DNA from: Chelydra serpentina
Lineage: Eukaryota > Chordata > Testudines > Chelydridae
Assembly: GCA_037349315.1 (NCBI GenBank)
Contig: JBAIAC010000023.1
Location: 40,163,501-40,227,500, forward strand
Direction: 5' to 3'
DNA length: 64,000 bases
Shown: positions 11,501-23,500 of the stretch, piece after piece
Position numbering within the stretch: the first letter of the stretch is position 1
How the letters are laid out: each line of letters begins with the position of its first letter
Translations under genes and position numbers: made by a program
Notes under the pieces: model-generated
Database searches by the model: none
What the model saw: the letters and a program-made list of their open reading frames with translations, nothing else
Told to the model about the DNA's origin: nothing

Positions 11501-14500
11501 CTGCAGGGTCCCCTCTGCCTCCCCAACCCGAGAGAGTCCGTCTAGAAAGCCTACCTGGAGCCAGAAAAGTTATCCATGGATTTCTGGGATCCCACGGAGC
11601 TGGCAGAGGGACTGGCCACAGGACCTGGTATGGGGAAGGAAGGTCATTCCATAGGGCTGCACTCCCCAGGGCTCCCCTGCTTTCTCCATCCCCACAATTG
11701 CCTGCTACCATGGCACAGCTCCACAGAGGCCCCCAAAGCATCCCTACCTGTGGGGGAAGGACTCAGCCACGCTAGGAGGTAACAGGGCAGGTGGAGGGCC
11801 CCCATCCACGAGGCCTCAGCAGGCTGGGCCCCCTCCCCAGACTGTGCCCCACCTGAACATTTCTCCATCCCCTGCCAAGTGCCATACAGTGCAGGATGAC
11901 CCCAGCAGGGGCTGCCTTCCCAAACCCAGCGCTCCCCCAGGGTACTGCAGACAGGTCAGGAGTGCGGGGCGGTTACGGCTCCCGCACAGGGTCTCCTACG
12001 TTCCCGGAAATGGAAGCCACCCTCTCAGAGCCTTTATCTCCACAAGAGAGCCAGCATCTCTGCACTGGCTGGAGCAGTGAGGTTGGAGAGCAGCTCGTTC
12101 CGGCCAGTCCCAGGAGCACAGACATGGGCAGCAGGCCGTCTGATAACGTAACCACACAGGTTAGGGGTGGGGGCTCGGCCCCCTCACGAGAGGTCGCACC
12201 CCAACACGGGACTGAGGGTTGGACAGTAAAGCTGATGGGTGCCTAAGCCCATCCTACATTACACACCCAAATGGGCGGTGGAAGGGATAGCTCAGTGGTT
12301 TGAGCATTGGCCTGCTAAACCCAGGGTTGTGAGTTCAATCCTTGAGGGGGCCATTTAGGGATCTGGGGCAAAAAATTGGGGATTGGTCCTGCTTTGAGCA
12401 GGGGGAGGGACTAGATGACCTCCTAAGATCCCTTCCAACCCTGAGATTCTATTCTATGATTCACGCTAAGGCTCCAGGCTTGCTGCCACCTCCTGGGGGC
12501 TTGGCGGCAGGCATCTGTCCAGGAGCTGCAGTGGAGAGGACAGCTGGCCCCATCTCTCTCTCTAAGGTTTTCCTATAGGGCCGAGCAGCGCAATGTCTAA
12601 CCCTCAAAGAGCCTGCTTTCCCAGATCCCCCCACAGTTCGGGGCTGTGCGTGGGACTTACCATCGGGGCAGCTTTGCTTTTCCCAGGCACCGGCAGCAGA
12701 GGAGACGCTGACGGGAGAAGCGGGCATCTCGTCTCGCTCTGGAACAGAAGAATTCAGAGATGGTTCTGGGTGCTGGGAGCCTCCAACGCCCAGCTGCAGC
12801 CGGCTGAGGACACGGATCCACAACCTCCCTAGTTCACGCGGGCTCTAGGGCTCCGGCTTGGTTCCCATTGCAGCAGCAGTGGCCTGCGGTGCTGTCCCTG
12901 GCTCCGTCTCTGTTTGATGCAGAGGCTGCGCCCACCCCCGGGATCCCAGCAACTGCACAGGGTTGCACTTGGGAGTGCCAGTTGTGGGCTTCCAGGGAGC
13001 TCCTCACCCCCGGGGCCTGTAAGCTGCCCTGGCTCCCAATTCAAGGTGCTGGGTGTGGCCCAGAGAACCACTGATGCTTTGATCCAGGCTACTCAAACTC
13101 TCCTAGGGTGGCTGAGATCAGCGGCCCCTTGAGCTGACAGCCCTCTGATGTAACCCTTCGGGGGCTGGGCAATGTCGGCGAGCCTGCCATTGCCCTAAGA
13201 GCCTGGACAAGCATCACTGGTTTGCTGCAGTTCCTCCCCGAGACAGCTGGTTCTAGGGAGGTGTTGGGGTCGTCATGAGTGTGGGACAGCGTGCCGGGGC
13301 GGGCTATCAATGCAGGGCTGGGCTGGTACCTGCAGAGATGACAGCATCATCCAGCTCCTCTGAGTCCCGCCGTCGTCCCAGGCCCACTGAGTAACTGCGC
13401 TGGCGCCGGCTCCCAGCCTGGGACCCGCGGCGATGGCTGGAAGGGCCCCCTGGAAGGAATCACACCACAGAGCAGGGCTCAGAGCCTGCAGAGGGTCCCA
13501 GGCCCCCCTAGCCACGGCTGCTTTGAGCCCAAGTTGCTCAGGCCCACCTCCTCTAACGTATGAAGTGCCTAACTCCCATTGATCTCAATGGGAGTTAGGC
13601 TCCTCAATACTTCTTAGGGTCTGGGCCTCAGTTCCCTGAGTGCTTCCTCTCACACTCGGCTTTCCCACACTCTGGGCAGTTCTTTCTCCGTCCTCAGCTG
13701 CCCTCCTGAAACATCTCTGCGCCTGGACCTCAACACACCTGAACACCCAGGTGTATGCATGAGCATGTGCCAACAGGGAGACAAACACAGACAGGCCCAT
13801 GGATGTATCCAGGCTGACCCAGACACATGCAGATCCACATGTGCATACAGAGTCCCATGGGTCCCTGGAGGTGAGCTGGGGGACCTGGAGGGAGCTCAGT
13901 GCAGCAGTGCATCCTGGGAGCCGTACCTGCATTGCGAACCTCAAGGGCCCTGGGCAGGGCCTCCTGGGTGGAGGAGTCCACAGGCACCAGGCAGGTGTAG
14001 ATGGAGGGCGTGTTGCACGCCTTGCTGGACTGGATGGCCTTGAGGCGGAACCTCCGGGAGAAACCTGAGAGAGAGTCAGCGGGTGAGGCTGGGAGGGGAG
14101 GCGGGGCGCCGACGGGACGTGGTGGGGCATGCAGGTAAGGGCATACTCACTGTGCTCCAGCTCAGCTTCCCTCTGGGCCACGTTCTCGTGGTCCCGGATG
14201 ACGGAGCTGGCAGTCAGATGGTGCAGCAGTTTGTCCCAGGCCTTACACGACTGTTGGGGCAGCTCCTCCTTGCCCTCCCCGTCCCTGGCTTGGAGCAGAG
14301 GCTCCAGGGTGGCTGTCACTTCCCAGGAGATGGGCTTCCCAGCACTGAGTGCATGGATCACCACCTGGCATCGCAGGGGCAGACAAGCACCCCCCTCACA
14401 CTCACCGTGCTCAGCCGCTGGCGAGGCGCTGAACAGATACGGGGGCTCCAGCAGCATGTCCCAGTCCAGATGGGATGGCGAGAGCAAGTTACCTAGGCGA

Positions 14501-17500
14501 CAGCAAGAGTGAGGTCGGGGCAGAGTGGGAGACGGCCCCCCCCCCGGGCTTGTACAGGGCACAGCAGTCCCTTGCTCCACCCTGGGGACGGGGCTGCCCT
14601 GAGTCCCCTGCACCTTCCTGTGGGGGCTGCCCGGAGGCCTGAGCTAATTTGGGCTCCGGCGCCTCCCTCCTGCTCTACCAACACTCACTGGAATCTGCCA
14701 GGCTCCTCCGCAGCCGCTGCAGTTCTGGCCCGATCTCATCCAGCTTCCCTTCCAGGGACTGGTTCCGCTTCTGGGATACCTTCTCCAGGGCCCTGTGCAG
14801 CCGATGGGCGTCCAGCTCGCCGTGCGGGGACGAAAAGCTGCGTCCAGATAAGGCAGCTCGTGCCAGCGCCTTCTTCCGCCGCGCCAGCTCCTCGGAGCTC
14901 AGCGCCACGCACGCCTGAGCAGGAGAGACTCAGGGGTCAGTCTGGGGAGTTGGGGCCCTGCTTTGGGTGGGCTTGCAGAGGAGCCCCCCTGGGGTCACTG
15001 CAGGGGATCAGCTGGCTCATCTCTCTACCCAGGCCTAGTGTGGAGCCCACCCATCTCTCTGCAAGGACTCAAGGCCTGACAGGTGGACTGCTGGCCGGTG
15101 GGCAAATGGCCCCCAAGGCTGGGTCAGTTGCAGTCCCAGCCAAACCAACGGAGCTCAGAGTGGGCTTTGAGGCAGCCCAGTAGCTGGCATAGTCTGAAGT
15201 GGTACCTCCCTGCCTCGGGTTCCCGGGACATGCTCTGGCTGCTGGAAATGGTGGTGTTACAGACACCTGTGTACAAACTGAGCCTCCACCCACAATTGTA
15301 ACACAAGATTTTCAGGGCAGGTGCCCTTAACTAGTTTTAGAGCTGCAATCCAAATATTCATTTCAACCTGGCTGTGATCTGCCCCTCTGTATCAGCCTTT
15401 TGACTAGAATATAAATACATCTATCAGTGAGAAAGATTGATCATTCCCTGTTATTTTGGGGTGGTAGATAAGCAAAGACTGCCGCATTCCCAAGTTATTA
15501 GATAAAGCTGATGAGGAATTGTTGGTTTATTGGATATTAATCTGATGAGATTAAATTTGATGATTTGATACTAGCCCCTTTTATTGTAGTGTGATTTGGT
15601 TAACATTAAACCAGGAGTATATTTCCAGTGAGATTTTTTTTGTTAGTTTAGTTACTGAATAATATAAAACTCTGAAAACCAGACACTTTTCTCCCAGATG
15701 TCAGAGCCCAAAACTGTAGGACCCTGGGACAGAAGCCAGAGATAACTCAATAAGCCACCTAGTGGTGATCCATATGACCTGTCTCCTGTAGTCCTCACAC
15801 TGGGACTTCCCTGGATGGGCCCTTTTAGAAAGAAATATTAAATCTGTTGTATGGATTGAGATGTTGATCCCCTTTAAAATCTTGGGTTTTGTAAAGTTCT
15901 GTCTTTGCTCCAGAGGGCCAGAAAAGCAGAAACAAGGTTTTGGGGAAAAAACAGAAGTGATAGCCAAGGACTGCTGTGAAACTCTGCTTGCTCAGCAGAG
16001 CGGAACTACAACTGGGCAGTTAGCAGGGAGAGTTTACGCAAGCTGGAGGCAGTGTTTAATATTCACGTTGGCCGGGCTGTAGGGTGGATGGCTCTGAAAG
16101 ATGGATTATATTTTCTTTCCTATTCTGCTTTTGAATGATAGAGGATTTAGTGGACAAGTCTCTAGTGTAACTGGCAGATCAGTCTTTTAAGGGCCCATAC
16201 ATTTGGTTTGTTTCAGAGTCACCTTCTCAAATTAAAACAGATTTGAATAGTGTTGTAATTTAAAACTCTCATGTACGAATTTCTCGCTTCATCTCAGAAA
16301 AGCAATCACGGAGAGTCACCGAGAATCTGTCTCAAGGAGAAGATGCTGCTATCTTGCCTGTTATCAGGAAGAGGTCAACATCCTATGGAGTCAACAAAAA
16401 ATCGCTTGAAGTCCACTCTAAGATGCTGGAGACTGTAGCCCAGAGTTTTAACCCTTTCTCCAAAATAAACCAAAGTACAACACACACATCCAACACATGA
16501 ACCAAAAGGGATGCCTTAAATTTGACCCTAATGGTTTATTTATTTTTATTAGCTGTCTTTTAATCATGAATGAGCCAGTATGCCATGGCACGTGTGAGGA
16601 TGTAGCTGTATGTTTCACAGCAGAAATTGTCTAGATGGATTTAATTTGACAAAGCAGGAGATCTGGGGATCTGCTTAGACTCTGAAAGCCAGAGCTCAGG
16701 CTTGGACTGAGAGGATGACAGGGATGACAGTTAAAGGCAAAGAATTATAAACAATGGGTGATGCACATGCAGGCTTTCCCATGGCTTGCGGATTTAAGAT
16801 AATGTTTTGCAAGACCAGCCCTAGAGCCCAGTATGAGATAACAGGGACCTTTTGTACTGCTCTGGGTGGACCCAGCTCTCAAGCAGTATCATCTTGAGAT
16901 GATGCCTGCCACATTAAAGCATGGAATGTGATACAGAGGTCAGCAGCCATCAGCCAAACTGAGGCAGGGACATACATCACCATTCAGTGCTAGGTCCCGC
17001 AGCTGGCAGGAGACAGTTGATTTGGGGAGGTAGCCATTTGTGTTGACGACAGGAGAGATTCAGTTGGGGGAGCTATCAGGAGTTTGGGGACATGGGGTTA
17101 GTGACCCCAGTTGTACGACCTTCTTTAAATTCATTGTTGGACTGTAATTTGCTATCATTCCTCTGCCTTGAGACTGCCACAGAAGTACATTGGGAATATA
17201 GGTTTCGAGGCCTAGGTTGATTCCAGGAGAAGGCAGTCCAAGTACCAAAGTTCCCAGTCCCAGCTATCACTCAGGGCATCCCAGGAAAAGGTAGGATGTT
17301 AGCTCTGGGAAGGGCAGACAGCTAACGTGATGGCAGAGGGTTGGGGGGCTGTGGCTTAAATCTTGAGAAATCACATGATCTTCACTTACATTTTTCATTT
17401 GACTGTCAAATGTAACCAGCCGTGTTATCCGGGACTGGAACGTTTTATGTAACCCTGTGTTGTGGAGGGGAAGGGGGGGAGGAAAGATTGGTCATAGAAT

Positions 17501-20500
17501 CATAGAATCATAGAATATCAGGGTTGGAAGGGACCTTAGGAGGTCATCTAGTCCAACCCCCTGCTCAAAGCAGGACCAATCCCCAATTTTGCCCCAGATC
17601 CCTAAATGGCCCCCTCAAGGATTGAACTCACAACCCTGGGTTTAGCAGGCCAATGCTCAAACCACTGAGCTATCCCAGGTGAGTGACCTTAAATGGTACC
17701 AGAGCTGTAGTCTAAACACTAACTTCAGCAAGGGAGTGAATTGACCCTCCCTGTATCAGCCCTTGATAGGAATTTAAAGAAGTGTGTCAATTGGCAGGGA
17801 GATAAATAATGTGCTGTAATTCTGGTGCTGAAAGCTAAACAAAGACTGCTCGCTTCCTCAATGATTAGATCAAGCTGATGAGAAACTGGTGGTGTATTTG
17901 GTATTCCTTAATTTGATAATGTGATTAAATAGATGGTTTGAGATTAACCCACTTTTTTTAAATTTTGTTTGTTGCATGTTAAATGAAGACTAATTTTTAA
18001 GTGATTTTAATTGTATTGGGGTTTTTAATTAATTACTTTAATTTTAAATTCCAGCTGTCTGGGAAATTGTACCCAGCAGATGTTCTTTCTCCAGATGTCA
18101 GGGCCTAGAACTGCAAGAATCCGGGGGGCAGATAACAGACATAGCTCAATACATGATCTAGCAGTGGTCTGTAGAACCCATCCCTACAGTCATCACACCA
18201 CACTCATGTTACATGTTACTCTGCTTTCTGGCAATTGCGCCGACTGGGAAGTACCACTGCCCCATACCCATCCCTGGCTAACCCTACAGGAGCACTCACC
18301 TGTGCCATTCACCAATCAGCACATCGCTCCTCCAGCCCCATCTCCTCCCCCCTGGGCAGCACTAATATGCCCAATGCGTTCAAAGCTGTGCAATCCCTAC
18401 AGTGAATGAAATGCTATTGCAGGGCATTAACCAGACAAGCCCTTCTAGGGGATCCCTCTAAGACCTGCCTGCACTCCAGGGAACACAGGGTCCAATATGG
18501 AGGAACCCAGGAGACTGCCTCAGTCACCACGACAGAGGATTCTGTCTCTAGTGGGACTGAGCAGATTTAGAAGAAATTCACACTCATTTGTGGGCGGGGG
18601 CAGGTACATGAGGCAAGAGGACATGGACAAGCCCAGCCTTCTCTACTCATGGCAGGCCCAGCTCTGGCCAGCCAGGGGCTTGGCCACACCTCACCTTGGT
18701 TCCAGCAGTCAGCCTGGCCTGTGGGAGTGGAGCAGATTTGGTGGAGGAGTCGCACAGAGAAACACTCTTCTGTCCCTGCTGAGAGTTGGCTTCAAGGGTG
18801 CAGGCCAACGAGCCACTCTCGGGAGCTATGTCCCTGGAGCCAGTGGACTCGCTGCTGGTGGAGCCGTGGGAGAGCAGGCCCTGGCTCCGGTCGGTGCTGA
18901 TGGAGCAGTGAGTGAGGACATACTGCTCCTGGATGTAGGAGGCCTGGTAAATCCTCTTCCAGATGTCAGAAACAGGATCCACGCCTGCCAAGGAGAGACA
19001 CAAGCAGCAACCCTATTCTACTGGGGAAAGAGACGCTTCCACTCACCCCAGACCCCGCCTTTATAGCCCTCTGATCCTGCCTGGCAGGGACTCATCCTTT
19101 GGCCAGCTCTCTCCAGACAAGAGCGTGGGTGCTGCAAAGCCTGGAGGGCTACCTACACAGCTCCAACATCCCTGCGAGAGCAGGCCGGGTCAGGGGTCAG
19201 CATTTTGCCTCTGCAGCTCCTCTGTGGATGAACGTCCATCTCACTGGCCAAGCTCCCCAGGCACAGCCAGCCCCACTCCCCTAAGTGCTCACTCGCTGCT
19301 TCACTCACTCTTCTCAGACTCCTCGACGCCCCCAGCGGAAAACTCCAGGGAAATCTCACGGGAAATCTCCTGCAGGGCTTGACTGACGTCCTGGCTCTCG
19401 CCAGCTGGGTAGGGGTGAACCATGTCCAGGCTAAATGCCTCGTCCTGGGACTGGAACGCTGACCCCACAGAGCCCCGCGAAAGGCTTCTACACACCCGTT
19501 CTCTACCCTGGCAAAACAAGACGACAAGGTGGTTGTCACAGCCACAGAAAGAGGCCCTCCTGTTGGCCTCAGATCATGGAAGGGGAAGAAATACACCAGC
19601 ATGTGAGTTTCCTCCCCGCAGGGCCCAGCCATCCGGGGCTCCAGCAGCAACCTCCCTCACCGCAGCGCCTGACACTTTGCAGCTATTGTCCAGTCCCCAG
19701 TGGTGAGCACGGCCTGGTGGAAAAGCCTCACCCCCCTACACAGAGGGTCCTTACTGTCTTCTTGTCCCGGAAGCTGGAGATGTTGTAGAGGGTGCAGTAA
19801 CTGATGAGCCGGTCTCCTGGGTACAAGGCGGCGATTTCATTGGGTGACAGCAGAGCCTCCATGGTGTCAGGCACATACCAGTCTATGGTGATGTCACTCA
19901 CGGCGGGCTCAATTGCCTTCTTCAGAGACTTTATCAGCTGAGGAGGGGGCAGAAACCAGACCCATCAGCCCTCAGAGGCTAACAGCCTCCCCACCTATAT
20001 GTTCCACTGCCACACGCACCCCAGGGGGCTCCAGCCCCTTGAATTACCAACCAGCTGTTGGCCCCGAGAAGCAGATGACTGACACTGAACGCTGAGCCAC
20101 CCAGGGCTCAGACTGGGCCTCCCAGACACTGCGAGTGGCTCTGGGTCACAAGATGGCACAGAAACACTGACAGCAGGAACCAAGCTGGTGTAGGGGATGA
20201 GGGTAGATCTGGGGCTACAGGGGCCCTGTTAAATGCTGGTGGCCAATGCCTTGCTGAACACTGGCACAGGGCTGGCTCAATGGGTCCTAGGGGAGTGAGA
20301 CCACAAGCAAAGCCTGATCTTGGCACTAAAACATCTTTCAAAGTCACTCAGGGTGGGAGGGACCTTAATTCGTCTCCCCCTGCACTTACTCTCTCAGAGC
20401 TCCCAATGCACTGAGTTCCCTCCCACCAACGGGAGATGGATACAGCTCACCCCAGAGCCCAGGATTACCACTCTGAGCACCAGCCTAGGTACTGGGGCTG

Positions 20501-23500
20501 CAAGAGCAGACATGAGGCCCTTCACCCCCAGGGAGTAAGTGAGAAAGGGGGTGGGAATGGTGGAAGGATGGACATATGGTTAAGGCACAGGTGGGACTCG
20601 GGAGAGCTGGGTTTGATTTTTGGCTCTGCCACTGATTCTGTGTGATCTTGGGCAAGTCACCCAGGCTTAGATCCTCAAATCCTCGGAGCCTTGATTTCAA
20701 TGGAAGCTAGGAGCTTAAACACCTTTGAGGATCTGGACCCTAATCTCTCCGATCCGTATCATGAGTATACCACTGCTTCCTTTGTCTGTTCAGGTTGTAA
20801 GCTGCTTGGGGCAGGGACCGTCCCCCAGTGTTTTTGCAGTTTATTAACCTAGTGTCTTAGCCACTGGCCATTGCACATCACTATGTGTCTGAGCAGCGCC
20901 CAAGGAACCCAGCAGCCAGGGCCATGTAGATGGGCATTCCCAGCAGGCGTGCAGTGGAGCCATGCTGGCCAGATCAAAGTGGCGCGCTCTGTGTTGGAGA
21001 CCCATGGTCCCTACCATGAGCCACACGCCACAAGCTGTGTGACATGCCCAGTCCCCTGGTCTGTCTGCAGGCTGAGCGCTGCAGGCTGCACCTGTGGGCG
21101 CCCTCTGTAGGCCACCCCTCTGTAACAGACAGAGGCCAGCTGAAGCCAGTGTCGTTCTATGCCCATTAGGTATGGTGGGTGTCGGGTGAGCTTTAGGCAT
21201 CCCTAGTTAATAGAGACCTCAATGCTCTCACCCCCACAACTGAGTCCAAAATACTGGTGCAGAGGGAGGACACTTACCTTGGGCTGCAGCCTCTCCTCAG
21301 GGCTCAGGAACTCAGCCCGACCTTTGCTGACTTTGGCCAGGCCTCTCAGGAGCCTCCGACAGGCTCCAGAGCCCAGGCCAAAGCTGAAACACCTGCAGGA
21401 ATAAGCAGAACTGCTTAAAAGCAACCCTGGGGCCTACTCTGAGACCCACCTGGCCTAGATGGGGAGCCTGAAAGGAGGAGGCACTGAGCCACCCCACTCG
21501 GGCTGGGATATTTGTAGGTTTTCTGGGACCAGGTCTGCACTGGGGTCTTTGGCAGAGAAGGCTCTGAGATGCCTCTCCTGGGGTTTGAGGTTAGAGCTTC
21601 AGCCCCTTTCCCCCACAGCTGAAGCCCAGAGCCCTGGGGGCGGGGGGTTCATATGGAGCCCTGCGGGGTGAGATTGTCGGGGGCTCAGGGAAATACTCTA
21701 TGAGAATTTAAGCCCTGGGAATAACAGTACCAATGCGGGGCCCTCTGCTCATCCCCTCGGCACCAGGGGCTGCTGGCTGGTTCCCCATCCCCTCAGCCAT
21801 CCTCCCCGCAGCAGAAAGATTCTTGCCTTTCCCTCCCCTGGGTTCGTTTCCCTTCCCTCCCCCACACACACACTCCGTACCTGACGGTGCTGGCCTGCCT
21901 CCGAATCAGCTCAATGATCTTGCCTGCATTGCTGACGTTGGCATCCGTGAAGATGAAGAGCTGGCGCGGGTAACCGCGGTGAAGAGGCTGCCCCAGGATC
22001 CAGGTCAGAGCAGCCAGGAGGTTGGTCCCACGCGTATCAGCCTGTAGTTTCTGTATGTACTCACAGGCCAGCCTGAGGTTCACCTGCTGACACAAACAGT
22101 GTGGATTACAGGGGCACCCCAAGCCCACAGAATCACCCCCAAATTCTCACTCTTCTCCCCTCCTGTCTACAATCCCACCACACTATGGCCACGTTGAAGC
22201 AAGGAGCCTGATGCCGAGCTCCGATCTGTTGGCCAGCATCGCTCACACCATGGGAGCAGCTAACTTTCAATCACAGGCACCAGAGAAAAAGACTTAGGTG
22301 TTAAACAAGATCATGATGAGAGTGCACCAAGCAGACAGAGCCATGAAGAGTCAGGGATGTGGATTAGGGGGCCTTGATTATGGGAGCGGCTGGTCATGGG
22401 GGCCAACGTGAGGTGGGGAAGTGTGGGGAAGGCTTTAGACAGAGATGAGCGAGGGAGACTGGTGCATGGGGGCCCTTAAGCCGGGTTGTGATGGCATCTG
22501 GGTTATGAGGGCCAGGGATCCTCACATGCACCACACTCACATTGCTGCAGGGCTTGCTTGCTGGGAAGAGGGGCTTGATGTGGGAGCTGAATCCAGCAAT
22601 GTTCAGCAAGGTGCCTGAAGGGAGGCTCTTCACGGCCACCAGCAAGGCCTCCTGGGAAGAAACAAAATAGAACACGTACGGCAGGGGAGGCCAGTGATGC
22701 TGGGGAGGGCGGCGAGCGAGGCTGATCAGCTGTAAGCAGGACACACCCTGTCCATGAACACCCACCACTCTCTACCAAGGAGATCTACCAGGCTGGGGAA
22801 CCATCTTCCAGGGGAAGGGCTGAGAGCCCCACTGCTGGGAACGTCCGTAACTGGACTGGACAAAGCCTTGGTGCCTGGGTTAGAGAGAACACTCCCGCAT
22901 TGCCTCTGTGGGTCCGTTCAATTTCTGACATCTCTCAACAAACATGGCCTCTGGGACCCCTCCCTCTGTGGCACAAGGCTAGAGCACTTCTCTGCGGAGT
23001 CACTTCCCAGCACTGGCACTCACTGGGCAACTGAGCCAAGTCACTGCCCTCCTCTGAGTCTCAGATGCCCCCCTGGCCTTTCTCGGTCAGTTGAATAAGG
23101 ATGCTCCATGCTCAAAGGCCAGCGCGGGAGGAGGTGTGGAGACTGCTGGGGGAGAAGCAGACACATGCGTGGCTGAGGCTGGACTCACTGCGGGGAAGGA
23201 GGCCGGAGGCAATGTGACAAGGGGGAGCAGCAGGAAGAAGCTGAGCTGTGAAGGGCCTTGAAAGGAGGACAAGAAGCTTAGATTTGAGGCAGTGGAGAAG
23301 GGGAGCCACTAAGGCGGTGGGGGTGTGCTGGGGTCAGAGTGTCAGGCAATGGAGATGATCCTAGCCTAGAGGGGGACGATGTGGTTGTATTTCTGGTGAA
23401 CGCCTACAGGGCATATCCTCAGCTGCTTAAGTGCCCTGCACAGGCTACTTCAGCCATTGCGTTACTGTGGAACTATGGACTGATGGAGCTGATCCGTCCC

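Larger units (their letters stand above)
8525..19937 (-). other. VWA5B2: VWA5B2 coding exons 11-21: post-VWA and C-terminal region
   Basis: Exon 11 carries the conserved [18 protein letters not shown] and [16 protein letters not shown]. Exon 13 carries [20 protein letters not shown]. Exon 15 carries [20 protein letters not shown]. Much of the rest is Ser/Pro/Gly-rich and probably disordered. The final exon ends in a conserved helical C-terminus ([39 protein letters not shown]). The two short exons 12661-12738 and 11555-11624 are less certain than the others; their boundaries were chosen because they keep phase and use pyrimidine-rich acceptors. The intron 14065-14150 is only 86 nt. Confidence 0.9.

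Noticed and set aside
11611..11611. Alternative acceptor for the short VWA5B2 exon ending at 11555
   Set aside because: Using GGCCAG at 11612 would break the phase with the exon at 12661-12738. The acceptor at 11625 keeps the frame and gives a continuous Ser/Pro-rich protein.
12284..12350. Possible functional tRNA gene
   Set aside because: The tRNA-like head lacks a proper cloverleaf 3' half and runs into a CR1-type tail, so it is a SINE.
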